From CAHJXF01 sp038225855 (GTDB lineage Bacteria; Pseudomonadota; Gammaproteobacteria; Burkholderiales; Burkholderiaceae_D), in NCBI GenBank assembly GCA_038225855.1, contig JBBRQU010000017.1, positions 1-64,000 on the forward strand: a stretch of DNA of 64,000 bases, written 5' to 3'. Made by a program: the position numbers and the translations under genes. Below, piece by piece: positions 33,534 through 42,155 of the stretch. The notes under the pieces were generated by a model. The model was not told the origin of the DNA. It did not search any database and was given only the letters and a program-made list of their open reading frames with translations. Positions within the stretch are counted from its first letter, which is position 1. Every line of letters starts with the position of its first letter.

Positions 33534-34172
33534 ATGGCCGCCCCGAGCAGCAAGACACGCGATCGAATTCTCGAGGTCTGCCTCGAGCTGTTCAATCGCG
33601 ACGGCGTCGCTGCGGTGTCGACTCATCGCATCGCGACCGAGGTCGACATCAGTCCCGGCAACCTGCATTACCACTTCAAGACCAAGCAGCTGATGGTCGC
33701 GTGGTTGTTCCGTCGCTTCGAGAGCCGCATCGCGCCGTGTTTCGAAGCTGCCGCGAACGCGACGGCAATCGACGACGTGTGGCTGACCCTGCACATGACT
33801 TTCGAGGCGATCGACGCTTATCGCTTCGTGTATCGCGACATCGCGTATCTGCTCAACGAGTATCCCGACCTGGAAGACGCCGCGCAGGCGCTGGTCGCCG
33901 GCAACCTGCTGGCCGCGCGACAAATGTGTCTGGGCCTGGCCGACAGCGGCGTGATGCAGGCTTCCATCGAGGACGTCGAGATGCTTGCGCTGCAAATGGT
34001 GTTTACGACTACATGCTGGTTCTCCTTTACCCGACTGACACCGCGCATCGCGCGCGGCGACAATGCCCAACCGGGTTTTGCAGCCTATTACACGTTGACG
34101 TTGCTCGCTCCCTATGTAGTCGGCGACGCGCGCGATTATCTGAACTATTTACGAGGGAAATATCTGCGATGA
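33534..34172 (+). CDS. TetR/AcrR-family transcriptional regulator
   Basis: A 212-residue regulator. The N-terminal helix-turn-helix spans about residues 8-55 (TRDRILEVCLELFNRDGVAA, VSTHRIATEVDISPGNLHYH, FKTKQLM). The C-terminal ligand-binding region is hydrophobic and Cys/Phe-rich. The gene lies 52 bases after the phasin gene and 46 bases before a lipase-like hydrolase gene, so it may control this storage-lipid group. No operator was identified. Confidence 0.88.
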   Translation: MAAPSSKTRDRILEVCLELFNRDGVAAVSTHRIATEVDISPGNLHYHFKTKQLMVAWLFRRFESRIAPCFEAAANATAIDDVWLTLHMTFEAIDAYRFVYRDIAYLLNEYPDLEDAAQALVAGNLLAARQMCLGLADSGVMQASIEDVEMLALQMVFTTTCWFSFTRLTPRIARGDNAQPGFAAYYTLTLLAPYVVGDARDYLNYLRGKYLR

Positions 34173-34218
34173 ATACCGATCGATCGAGATCCATTCCCCA
34201 TTCGAGAAAGTCCATACG

Positions 34219-35004
34219 ATGACCACCATGACCCGCGATTCGATATTCAAGAAACCCATTGCCGCGCCATCGCGATTGCTGCAATTGCTCGAAGGCCGCG
34301 CTCTGCTGGAGTTCGGCGCCACGCTGTCGATGTGGCCGTTGCTGCAACTCGCGCCCAGGGGCGATGGCCATCCGGTGCTCGTGCTCCCGGGTCTGATCGC
34401 AAGCGATCTGTCCACGCGCGTGCTGCGCCGCTATCTGCGTGAGCGCGGCTATCGCGTGCACGGCTGGGGGCTCGGTCGCAATCTCGGCCCCAAGCAAGGC
34501 GTCGAGGAGGCGATGTTCAAGCGCCTGCATGAACTGCAGGCGCGCTACGGCCAGAAAGTCAGCGTGATCGGGTGGAGCCTCGGCGGCGTCTACGCGCGCC
34601 TGCTCGCCAAGCATCATCCCGAGGCAGTTCGCAGCGTCATCACGCTCGGCAGTCCCTTCGCCGGTCCGGCGCGCGCGACCAACGCGTGGCGCGTATACGA
34701 GTGGGCAAGCGGCGAGCGCGCCGACGATCCTGCCGCACACCAACGGATGCGCGGCAGGCTCACGATGCCGGCAACCTCGATCTACAGTCGCACCGACGGC
34801 GTTGTCGCGTGGCAAGCCAGCATCGATGAACAGACCGAGACCTCGGAGAATATCGAGGTCGTCGCGAGCCACCTCGGACTTGGCGTGCATCCGGCGGTGC
34901 TGTATGCGCTGGCCGATCGTCTGGCGCAACCCGAAGGCGCGTGGAAACCCTTCGATCGCAGCGGCCTGCGCGCGTTCGCCTATCCGAATCCCGCAAGATC
35001 GTGA
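34219..35004 (+). CDS. Alpha/beta hydrolase (lipase/esterase-like)
   Basis: A 261-residue cytoplasmic hydrolase. HPVLVLPGLIASDLSTRVLR is the oxyanion region, VIGWSLGGVYARLLA the nucleophile elbow with the Ser in GWSLGG, and an Asp in SRTDGVVAW and His in VASHLGLG complete a plausible triad. It resembles PGAP1/triacylglycerol-lipase-like hydrolases. Given the TetR gene upstream and the phasins, it could mobilise stored lipid; that is inference. Confidence 0.83.
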   Translation: MTTMTRDSIFKKPIAAPSRLLQLLEGRALLEFGATLSMWPLLQLAPRGDGHPVLVLPGLIASDLSTRVLRRYLRERGYRVHGWGLGRNLGPKQGVEEAMFKRLHELQARYGQKVSVIGWSLGGVYARLLAKHHPEAVRSVITLGSPFAGPARATNAWRVYEWASGERADDPAAHQRMRGRLTMPATSIYSRTDGVVAWQASIDEQTETSENIEVVASHLGLGVHPAVLYALADRLAQPEGAWKPFDRSGLRAFAYPNPARS

Positions 35005-35042
35005 GCGCAGTTTCCTGACTGATCGCGCCTTCGACCGCAGCG

Positions 35043-35201
35043 TCAATAGCGGCGCCAGTGCGGGCCGTAGGGTCCGTAAACCGCGGGGCCGTAATACCCC
35101 CGGCCATAGACCCGCGCGCCGACGTAGACAGGCGGCCCGATCGGGACCACGGCGCAACCTGCAAGGGTGGCGAGCAACACAGCGAGTGCGATCGACTTCA
35201 T
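35043..35201 (-). CDS. Small Tyr/Gly/Pro-rich lipoprotein
   Basis: A 52-residue product with a signal sequence and lipobox (MKSIALAVLLATLAGC). The mature part is VVPIGPPVYVGARVYGRGYY and GPAVYGPYGPHWRRY. GGAGG lies five bases before the ATG. Small lipoproteins of this composition are common in Burkholderiales and are usually unannotated. The lipidated Cys would be residue 16. The function is unknown. Confidence 0.7.
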   Translation of the reverse strand: MKSIALAVLLATLAGCAVVPIGPPVYVGARVYGRGYYGPAVYGPYGPHWRRY

Positions 35202-35365
35202 GAGAACCTCCGCGTTGAAGAGTGATTGAACGCGGTTGGCAACCTCGAGGTGCGCCGGGAGTTGTTACGGGAGACTTCGTTTCCGACTATCGGAGCAGTG
35301 ACACCATGGCCGATGCTCACATTGCTTACCGACGGTTACACGCACAGGCACACGCACACGCGAGC

Positions 35366-35902
35366 TCAATGCAGATGCGGGGTATCGCTGTCGCTGTCGT
35401 CCTCGTGACCGTGATCGTGACCGTGATGATGGTCATGCGCGCCGTGCGCGTGGCCGTGCTCGATCTCTTCTTCGGACGCCGCGCGCACGGCGATCACTTC
35501 GAGCGAGAAACGCAGCGCGATGCCGGCGAACGGATGATTGGCATCAAGCACCACCGTATCGTCGGTGAGATCGGTGACCGTCAGGATTTCGGGCTCTTCC
35601 TCTTCGTCCTCGGGGACGCCTTCGAAGCGCATGCCGACTTCGATCGGCTCGGGAAACTTCGAGCGCGCCTCGACGCGTACCTGGTCGGCATCGTATTCGC
35701 CGAAGGCATCCTGCGGCTCGAGCGGCATCTCGGTCTTGTAGCCCGGCTCGCGGCCTTCGAGCGCCTGCTCGACGCGCGGGAAGATGCCGTCGTATCCGCC
35801 ATGCAGATATTCGACCGGCTCATCGGTTTCTTCGATGAACTCGCCTTGCGCATCCGTGAGTTTGTATTTCAGCGTGACGACGCTGTTCTTGCTGATCTTC
35901 AT
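35366..35902 (-). CDS. slyD: FKBP-type peptidyl-prolyl isomerase with metal-binding tail
   Basis: A 178-residue SlyD. The isomerase part starts MKISKNSVVTLKYKLTDAQG and has EYLHGGYDGIFPRVEQALEG and the inserted flap (about residues 70-125). Residues DANHPFAGIALRFSLEV are the conserved FKBP end. The tail after residue 148 is His/Asp-rich (HGHAHGAHDHHHGHDHGHED), as in SlyD proteins that bind nickel and assist hydrogenase maturation. An acidic loop (EDEEEEPEI) is an added feature. It is a single gene divergent from roxA. Confidence 0.94.
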   Translation of the reverse strand: MKISKNSVVTLKYKLTDAQGEFIEETDEPVEYLHGGYDGIFPRVEQALEGREPGYKTEMPLEPQDAFGEYDADQVRVEARSKFPEPIEVGMRFEGVPEDEEEEPEILTVTDLTDDTVVLDANHPFAGIALRFSLEVIAVRAASEEEIEHGHAHGAHDHHHGHDHGHEDDSDSDTPHLH

Positions 35903-36011
35903 GGGAATGAGCGCGCGAGTCGCGGTCGCTGAAGGAGCGGTCGATTATACGCAGGGCACACCTTCCCTCTCCTTCAAGAGCCTGCCTTGGAGCTTGATAA
36001 CATTCCCGCCC

Positions 36012-37199
36012 ATGCCGCATCGAATCGCACGCGAGCCTCGCCAATCCCGCCTGCTCGGCGGGCTGTCGCCGCGCGAGTTTCTGGCTCGTCACTGGCAGAA
36101 GAATCCGATGCTCATTCGCGGGGCATTCGAACGCCTGCCCGCACTGCCCGATGGCGAAGCGCTCTTCGCGCTCGCCGCGCGCGACGATGTCGAAGCGCGA
36201 TTGATCACGTCGTTCGGCGGTCGATGGACGATGACGCAGGGGCCGATCGATCGTATCCCCAGGCAAAAGCGCGACTGGACGCTGCTCGTGCATGGCGTGA
36301 ACCTGCACGACAAGCGCGCGGACGCGCTGATGCGTCGCTTCGACTTCGTCTCGGCGATTCGTCTCGACGATCTGATGATCAGCTACGCGGTGGACGGTGG
36401 AAGCGTCGGTCCGCATTTCGATTCCTACGATGTCTTCCTGTTGCAGGTCGAAGGGACTCGGCGCTGGCGCTGGGACCAGGGTTGCCGGTGCGACCCCTCG
36501 TTGATCGATGGCGCTCCGCTCAAGCTGCTGAAACATTTCGCACCCACCGATGAAGCGCTGCTCGAGCCGGGCGACATGCTTTATCTGCCGCCGCATTGCG
36601 CGCATGAAGGTGTGGCGATCGGAACCTGCGTGACCGCGTCGGTCGGCTTTCGCGCGCCGTCCTGGAACGAACTCGCGCAAGAGTTCCTGTTCGCGATGGC
36701 CGAACGCGCATGGCCCGATGGCCGTTACGCGGATCGTGACCGCAAGCCAACCGGCACGCCGGCAGCGATCGATCGCGAATTCGTCGATGCCGTCTGCGAA
36801 CGCCTGTCGCGCATACGCTGGACACGCAGCGATGCCGAACGATTCATCGGTCGCTATTTCAGCGAGCCCAAAGCGCAGGTGTTTTTCGAAGCGCGGTCGA
36901 TCGCGAATTCGTCGCTGCCGCCAGCGCAGTTCGTCGCGCGCGCCCGGGCGCACGACCTCGTGCTCGACATCAAGACGACGTTGCTCTATCGAGGACGCAC
37001 GGGTTTCATTTGCGGCGAATCGTTCGCGATTCCGACTGCGCAACGCGATGCGTTCACGAGCCTGGCCAACCATCGCAGGCTCGACGCTGCGCGCGGCGCC
37101 CGCGCATTGAGCGATGAGGCCGGGCGCGCATTGCTGCACGCGTGGTGGAACAATGGATGGATCCACATCGTCCCGAAAGCTGCTGATGACCGGCCCTGA
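36012..37199 (+). CDS. roxA: Ribosomal protein uL16 arginine hydroxylase (YcfD/RoxA family)
   Basis: A 395-residue JmjC/cupin 2-oxoglutarate oxygenase. The iron ligands are H135 and D137 in GPHFDSYDVF and a His in PPHCAHEG (H195 or H198). LLQVEGTRRWRW and LEPGDMLYLPP are typical. YcfD hydroxylates an arginine of ribosomal protein L16. The C-terminal winged-helix part (about 250-390) is present. ATG 36012 is preferred to an open extension upstream. It overlaps the next gene by about 14 bases. Confidence 0.9.
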   Translation: MPHRIAREPRQSRLLGGLSPREFLARHWQKNPMLIRGAFERLPALPDGEALFALAARDDVEARLITSFGGRWTMTQGPIDRIPRQKRDWTLLVHGVNLHDKRADALMRRFDFVSAIRLDDLMISYAVDGGSVGPHFDSYDVFLLQVEGTRRWRWDQGCRCDPSLIDGAPLKLLKHFAPTDEALLEPGDMLYLPPHCAHEGVAIGTCVTASVGFRAPSWNELAQEFLFAMAERAWPDGRYADRDRKPTGTPAAIDREFVDAVCERLSRIRWTRSDAERFIGRYFSEPKAQVFFEARSIANSSLPPAQFVARARAHDLVLDIKTTLLYRGRTGFICGESFAIPTAQRDAFTSLANHRRLDAARGARALSDEAGRALLHAWWNNGWIHIVPKAADDRP

Positions 37200-37692
37200 A
37201 CAACCGATGCTGCACGTGTCGTTCGACTCGCGCGCCGAATTCGGCGCGCAACTGCAGCACGCCCTCGAGCGTGCGCAAAGCGAAGTCTGGATGGCTGACC
37301 GCGACTTCGCGGAATGGCCGGTCGGGCGCGTCGAGTTTGCGTCCGCGCTCCAGAGCTTTCTGCGCAAGAGCGCGTCCAATCATTTGCGCATGTTGACGCT
37401 CGACGCCGAACCCCTCGCCCGCAGCGCGCCCCGTCTGCTCACGGTATTGCGGACCCACGCGCAAAACGTCGAATGCCGCATCGTGCCGACGCATGCGGCG
37501 CCCCGCTTTGGCGAGGCCTGTTCGATGCTGATCGTCGATCGCACTTTGCTGGTTCGACGCTTCCATCACGACCATCCGCGCGGCGCGACCGAACTAGATC
37601 CCGCGGCTGCGCGCCCGTGGCTGGATCAATTCGAGATGCTGTGGGAAGAATCGTCGCCGGCGTTGTCATCGACTACGCTCGGGCTGGCATGA
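37186..37692 (+). CDS. DUF7931-type protein following roxA
   Basis: A 168-residue protein starting MTGPEQPMLHVSFDSRAEFG. It has EVWMADRDFAEWPVGRVEF and LIVDRTLLVRRFHHDHPRG, which resemble a phospholipase-D-like half fold without the HKD signature. Homologues of this type follow the ribosomal oxygenase gene in many betaproteobacteria, and the stop of roxA overlaps the start here. Function is unknown. An alternative start is 37207 (MLHVSF). Confidence 0.65.
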   Translation: MTGPEQPMLHVSFDSRAEFGAQLQHALERAQSEVWMADRDFAEWPVGRVEFASALQSFLRKSASNHLRMLTLDAEPLARSAPRLLTVLRTHAQNVECRIVPTHAAPRFGEACSMLIVDRTLLVRRFHHDHPRGATELDPAAARPWLDQFEMLWEESSPALSSTTLGLA

Positions 37693-37778
37693 GATGCCGC
37701 GCGCGACGGAATTTTCCTCGAACTCGGGAACTCGGTACCCCCGCCCGCATCGGAGCCTCGTATGTCCGCATCGTGATC

Positions 37779-37784
37779 TATAAT
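37779..37784 (+). promoter_or_regulatory. Candidate -10 element (TATAAT)
   Basis: A perfect TATAAT hexamer in GC-rich surroundings, 172 bases before the Ser/Thr-rich lipoprotein gene, which has a 263-base upstream gap. No good -35 element was found at 16-18 bases, so this is only a candidate. Confidence 0.25.
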
Positions 37785-37955
37785 GGCAGACTGTGTGAAT
37801 TGCTTTCGTTCACGCATCATGCCTCGAGCGGTGCAGCCATTTCGATGGGCCGTGCAAGTGAGGCTGCAATCGCAGGTTCGTCGCAGTTTCGTTTTTCTCG
37901 GTTTGTTGGATCGCACCGCGCGCCAAGAGCGCGCCAATCTCCTTAGGAAGGAATT

Positions 37956-38225
37956 ATGAAAAAGACCCTACTCATTGCTTCGCTGCTGGCACTTTCGATT
38001 ACTGCCTGCACCAAGAAAGAAGAAAGCACTTCTACGACCACGACGGCTGTTCCGGTTCCGGCTCCGTCTTCGACGACGGTGGTCGTACCCGCTCCTGCGC
38101 CTGCCGAATCGAGCAGCTCCACGAGCACCACCTCCACGACCACGCCGGCTCCGAGCGCAATGCCCGCGCCCACGGACAGTTCCACCAGCACGACCACGAC
38201 CAAGACCGAGGAAGTCAAGAAGTAA
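37956..38225 (+). CDS. Ser/Thr/Pro-rich lipoprotein
   Basis: An 89-residue product with a lipoprotein signal (MKKTLLIASLLALSITAC, lipidated Cys 18) and a low-complexity mature part made of Ser, Thr, Pro and Ala runs (for example STTTTAVPVPAPSSTT), ending KTEEVKK. It probably extends from the membrane as a flexible spacer. AGGAAGG precedes the ATG. A strong terminator follows at 38254-38277. No catalytic domain is present. Confidence 0.75.
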   Translation: MKKTLLIASLLALSITACTKKEESTSTTTTAVPVPAPSSTTVVVPAPAPAESSSSTSTTSTTTPAPSAMPAPTDSSTSTTTTKTEEVKK

Positions 38226-38253
38226 TTCAGGCTTTTCGGTGGTCGATAAAAAA

Positions 38254-38277
38254 ACCGGCTTGCGCCGGTTTTTTTTT
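38254..38277. terminator. Bidirectional Rho-independent terminator
   Basis: ACCGGC, loop TTGC, GCCGGT, followed by a run of nine T and preceded by a run of seven A. It terminates the lipoprotein gene on the plus strand and, read the other way, the dapA-bamC-MBL unit on the minus strand. Confidence 0.88.
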
Positions 38278-38279
38278 CG

Positions 38280-39176
38280 CTACGAGCGCGTCCAGTCGCT
38301 GCTGGCGGCAGGCGGGGACGTGAGGTCGATCCAGGCCAGCCCCAGGTCCTGATCGGCCACGTCGATGCGTGACGCCGACCAGCCGGTTGCCGCGGCGAGC
38401 GCGGCGCGCGCGAATTCGACGGTGTTGTTGGTGCGGGAGAGATGCGCGGCCACGATGTGCGCGAGGCGAGATCGATCGAGCCGCGACACGATGTCAGCCG
38501 CGCCATCGTTCGACAGATGACCATAGCCGCCGCCGATGCGGCGCTTGAGGGGATAAGGATAATCGGAAGCTTCCAGCATCGCCGGATCGTGATTGCACTC
38601 CATCACGAGCGCATCGCATCCCGCGAGACTGTCGATGATGTGCGTCGTCGACCGGCCGGTATCGGTCAAGACGCCCAACCGATGCACGCCGTCGTCGAAC
38701 ACGAATTGCGTGGGTTCGCGCGCGTCGTGCGGCACCGGGAACGGCTGCACGCCGATCGCGCCGATTGCAAAGGCGTCGTGACTCGAACACACGTTGACCT
38801 TCACGCAATCGAAGCGTTCGGTCATCACCGATTGCAGCGTGCCGTGCGATGCCCACACGGCGATGCGATGCCGGCGCGCAAGTGCGAATACGCCGCCGAT
38901 GTGATCGCCGTGTTCGTGTGTGATCAGGATCGCGTCGAGGCTTGCCGGGGCTATGCCCAGCCGCATCAAGCGCAACTCGGCCTGACGCACGCCAAAGCCG
39001 CAATCGACCAAGACGCGCCAGGGACGGTTGTCGCGCTCGTGATCTCCATTGGCTGCCGGCGTTTCTGCGCTGGCCTGCGCGGAACACTCGGCGGAAACCT
39101 CCGCGCCAACCTCCGCGGCAACCTCGACAACGAGCCCGTTGCCTTCGCTGCCGCTGCCCAACGATGCGAAGCGCAT
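38280..39176 (-). CDS. MBL-fold metallohydrolase (YycJ/WalJ-like)
   Basis: A 298-residue metallo-beta-lactamase-fold protein. It starts MRFASLGSGSEGNGLVVEV and has the metal motif ITHEHGDHIGG, a His in FPVPHDAREP, DTGRSTTHI, ECNHDPAML and HLSRTNNTVE. Relatives are exonuclease-like enzymes involved in DNA and wall metabolism. An Ala/Glu-rich stretch between residues 18 and 50 is an unusual insertion. It follows bamC by 22 bases, an arrangement common in betaproteobacteria. Confidence 0.88.
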   Translation of the reverse strand: MRFASLGSGSEGNGLVVEVAAEVGAEVSAECSAQASAETPAANGDHERDNRPWRVLVDCGFGVRQAELRLMRLGIAPASLDAILITHEHGDHIGGVFALARRHRIAVWASHGTLQSVMTERFDCVKVNVCSSHDAFAIGAIGVQPFPVPHDAREPTQFVFDDGVHRLGVLTDTGRSTTHIIDSLAGCDALVMECNHDPAMLEASDYPYPLKRRIGGGYGHLSNDGAADIVSRLDRSRLAHIVAAHLSRTNNTVEFARAALAAATGWSASRIDVADQDLGLAWIDLTSPPAASSDWTRS

Positions 39177-39198
39177 CGATCCGCCCCGACCGGCTGCG

Positions 39199-40362
39199 CT
39201 ACTTGAGTTGTTCGTTGAGCAGCGTAAGGATGCGGCCGCTCACGTCGCCGGTCGCGGGCTTGCCGTCCTTGTCCAGCACCGACACGCGCGTTGCGGCCGC
39301 CTGCGTGCGGACCGCGATTCGATATTGCGCGGCCTGCTTCAGGCGATCCTCCGACGATGTGAAGATGCGCGACAGAAGACCAGGCTTGTCCTTGGCGTCG
39401 GCGTCGGGATCGACATAGCGCACGAAGTACACGCCCTGATTGCGATCGCGATCCTCGACGGTGAAGCCGACGCGATCGAGAGCGAGGCCGACGCGACGCC
39501 ATGCGCGATCGAAGGGATCCTCGATCTCGACATAGCCCGGGGAGCCGCCGGCCGCCGCGACCAGCCTGGAGCGCGCAGGTTGATTCGCTGTCGCGTTCGG
39601 CGTCGCGTATCCGGCAGCGACGATGGCCTTGGCCTGTTCCTTGTCGGCACCCAGGCGCACCAGAAGGCGTCGCAGAAATTCGGCTTCGAGCTCCGGGTCT
39701 GTCGGACGCGGTTCCCACACGGTGGTGCCGCCCTGCACCCCGACGATGGTTTCTTTCGCGCCGCGATGGCTGATGTAGATCTCGCTGCCGCCGTCGGCCG
39801 TTCGTTCGATGCGCGTGCGGAACTTGTCGCGCTCTCCAGTGGAATACAAACCCTCCAGCACCTTGCCGATGGCATTGCGGATGAAGTCCTGCGGAATCTT
39901 CGCGCGGTTCTCGGCCCAATCGGTTTCCATGATGCCGGTGTCCTGCGACTCGGTCTTGATGAGAAAGCCGTTCTCCTGCCAGAACTCCTTGACGATCGGC
40001 CACAACTGTTCGGGCGTCATGTTGACGACCAGCCAGCGTTGACCGCCGGCGCGTTCCAGACGCGCGTCCTTGACCGTAGGCAGGACGGCGCTTGCTTGCG
40101 CAGGCGCCCCGCTTGCTCGTTGCTGGTTATAGGCCGACAGCGTCGCCGAGTTGCGATCGGCCGGAATGTCGTAGCGATCGTCGCGCGGCAGCGCCGACAG
40201 GTCAGGAGGCACCTCGAGCGATTTGACCTTGGTCGTCGCCTTGGTTTTGTAGTCGAGCTTGTCGCCCTGGAGGGCGTCGTTGATGGTCGAGCAGCCGCCC
40301 AGTGCGACTACCACCAGTGCGCCGAGCGATGCGACGATCGGAAAAACGATGCGTGAGTTCAT
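39199..40362 (-). CDS. bamC: Outer membrane assembly lipoprotein BamC
   Basis: A 387-residue lipoprotein of the BAM complex. A signal sequence ends at GALVVVALGGCSTIND (lipidated Cys in GGC), then LEVPPDLSALPRDDRYDIP is the BamD-binding N-terminal segment. Two helix-grip domains follow: WLVVNMTPEQLWPIVKEFWQ and GYVEIEDPFDRAWRRVGLAL. The sequence VYFVRYVDPD is typical. ATG 40362 places the signal sequence correctly. It is co-directional with dapA, 77 bases downstream of it. Confidence 0.93.
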   Translation of the reverse strand: MNSRIVFPIVASLGALVVVALGGCSTINDALQGDKLDYKTKATTKVKSLEVPPDLSALPRDDRYDIPADRNSATLSAYNQQRASGAPAQASAVLPTVKDARLERAGGQRWLVVNMTPEQLWPIVKEFWQENGFLIKTESQDTGIMETDWAENRAKIPQDFIRNAIGKVLEGLYSTGERDKFRTRIERTADGGSEIYISHRGAKETIVGVQGGTTVWEPRPTDPELEAEFLRRLLVRLGADKEQAKAIVAAGYATPNATANQPARSRLVAAAGGSPGYVEIEDPFDRAWRRVGLALDRVGFTVEDRDRNQGVYFVRYVDPDADAKDKPGLLSRIFTSSEDRLKQAAQYRIAVRTQAAATRVSVLDKDGKPATGDVSGRILTLLNEQLK

Positions 40363-40439
40363 GAGGTCCAGTAAAAAAACATGCGGCGCGCAAGGCCGCA
40401 CAGGCCGCGCAATGTGCGCTCAGGTGGCGCTTGTCGGAT

Positions 40440-41330
40440 TCACGCAGCCAATCGGTCGATGACGCCCGACTGCACGAGTGCGCTGCGCACGACGTCGTGA
40501 AGCGCAGGCGTGAGCGGCACGAGGGGGAGACGCAGGCCGGCTTCGATCAACCCCATGTGATGCATGGCCCACTTGGTCGGGATGGGATTGGGCTCGATGC
40601 CCTGCACCCGATGCAGAGACAAGGTCTTCAGATGCCACTCGCGCGCGGCCGCGGCATTGCCTGCGATGGCGGCCTTGCACAACGCGTGCAGCGCGCGCGG
40701 GGCGATATTGGCGGAAACCGAAATGCTGCCCTTGCCGCCCATCAGCATCAATGCGACCGCGCTCGCGTCGTCGCCGCTGTAGACCGCGAAGTCTCCGCGC
40801 AGCGCCGCAATCAGTGCGATGCCGCGACCGATATCGCCGGTCGCGTCCTTGATGCCGACGATGCCCGGTACCGACGACAGACGCACGACGCTATCGTTGG
40901 CGAGATCGGCGACGGTGCGGCCGGGAACGTTGTAGAGAATGACCGGAATGTCGGCGCCTTCGGCGATCGCCTTGAAGTGCTGGTAGAGACCTTCCTGCGT
41001 CGGCTTGTTGTAGTAAGGCACGACCGACAGCACCGCGTCGGCGCCGACCCGCTTCGCGTAGCGCGTCAGTTCGATCGCTTCGGCAGTCGAGTTGCCGCCC
41101 GCGCCCGCGATGATGGGAATGCGCCCGGCCGATTGCTCGACCGCGACGCGAATCAGTTCGCAATGTTCGTCGACCGACACTGTGGGCGACTCGCCGGTCG
41201 TGCCGACTGCGACGATCGCGTCGGTGCCTTCGGCGACGTGCCAGTCGATCAGACGCCGATACGCCACGAGATCCAGACTTCCGTCCGGATGCATGGGGGT
41301 GACGAGGGCAACGATGCTGCCTTGGATCAT
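40440..41330 (-). CDS. dapA: 4-hydroxy-tetrahydrodipicolinate synthase
   Basis: A 296-residue aldolase that condenses pyruvate with aspartate semialdehyde in lysine and diaminopimelate synthesis. The Schiff-base lysine is K161 in GIVGIKDATGD; Y133 in ILYNVPGRT and T44/T45 in VGTTGESPT are catalytic. The start MIQGSIVALVTPMHPDG at 41330 is the family start; upstream open sequence is not. It leads the dapA-bamC-MBL unit. Confidence 0.97.
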   Translation of the reverse strand: MIQGSIVALVTPMHPDGSLDLVAYRRLIDWHVAEGTDAIVAVGTTGESPTVSVDEHCELIRVAVEQSAGRIPIIAGAGGNSTAEAIELTRYAKRVGADAVLSVVPYYNKPTQEGLYQHFKAIAEGADIPVILYNVPGRTVADLANDSVVRLSSVPGIVGIKDATGDIGRGIALIAALRGDFAVYSGDDASAVALMLMGGKGSISVSANIAPRALHALCKAAIAGNAAAAREWHLKTLSLHRVQGIEPNPIPTKWAMHHMGLIEAGLRLPLVPLTPALHDVVRSALVQSGVIDRLAA

Positions 41331-41458
41331 GGAGTCGAGATGATTCAAACGTTCGCGCGCAATCACCTGGTCGATGCGCGGGTCGGGCGGGCCGCCCGAA
41401 ATGGTGTGCGATTTTAACGGATTTCGCCGACGCAAGACCCGCCGCGAGACAGAGCGGG

Positions 41459-42025
41459 TTACAAGGCGTGACGACCCTCCTCATCGGTCCCTCGGATCGC
41501 GCAGATTCTCTGGATCGACGCAGGCTTCGGATGCGCGACGAGACCGTCTTCGTAAGCCACGACATGCAAGGCGCGGCAGCGCAGGAGCAGTTCGCCGCGC
41601 TCGAGAAGAAAGGCGGGATTGCCCGGCTTGCCGAAGCGTGCGTTGCCGACCGCGAAGGTCTCGTAGATCAGCACGCCCTCTTCGTCGAGCGCATCGATCA
41701 ACAGCGCAAACAGTGCCCGATGCAGGTAATTGGTGACGACCACGCAGGCAAAGCGACGTCCGTGCAGCGGCCATGCTTGGCGCGGATCGGAATGCGATTC
41801 GAGGTCGCAGACGATGCGCTCGCTTGCACCCGAGATCGCGAGCGCGGCCGGGTCGCGATCGATGCCGGTGACGCGATGGCCTCGACATTCGAGCCAGCGC
41901 GCGTGACGTCCGCGTCCGCAAGCGACATCGAGGACCGCGCCGCCGCTCGCAATCAATGACGCGAAGCGCACGACCCATGGCGAGGGCTCGGCGATGTCGT
42001 GAGGTTCGGCCGCGCTCATCCGCAT
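41459..42025 (-). CDS. SAM-dependent methyltransferase
   Basis: A class I methyltransferase of about 188 residues. Motif I reads VLDVACGRGRHARWL, the acidic end of beta-2 is VTGIDRDPAAL, and VVVTNYLHRALFALLIDALD is motif IV. The C-terminal EEGVLIYETFAVGNARFGKP resembles TehB-like and small-molecule methyltransferases. The start is uncertain (ATG 42025, ATG 42019 or GTG 42040 in frame). A palindromic repeat lies just upstream. Confidence 0.8.
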   Translation of the reverse strand: MRMSAAEPHDIAEPSPWVVRFASLIASGGAVLDVACGRGRHARWLECRGHRVTGIDRDPAALAISGASERIVCDLESHSDPRQAWPLHGRRFACVVVTNYLHRALFALLIDALDEEGVLIYETFAVGNARFGKPGNPAFLLERGELLLRCRALHVVAYEDGLVAHPKPASIQRICAIRGTDEEGRHAL

Positions 42026-42050
42026 AACATCGTCACTCACACGGCTCCCT

Positions 42051-42124
42051 GTCGTCCCCGCGAAAGCGGGGACCCGGCGACGTGCCTTGCAGCCAATGGA
42101 TTCCCTCCCCGCTTTCGCGGGGAC
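42051..42124. repeat. Intergenic palindromic repeat, family B
   Basis: Left arm GTCGTCCCCGCGAAAGCGGG and right arm CCCCGCTTTCGCGGGGAC, nearly perfect complements over 18 bases with a 35-base centre. It lies between trpS and the methyltransferase gene. Confidence 0.7.
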
Positions 42125-42155
42125 CAAAGGCCGCGGCAACGACAGCTGGTCCCGT

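Noticed and set aside
35202..35365. A short frame with GCACACGCACACGCG repeats before slyD
   Set aside because: It has no ribosome-binding site and mirrors the His-rich coding of the slyD tail nearby; I see no gene.
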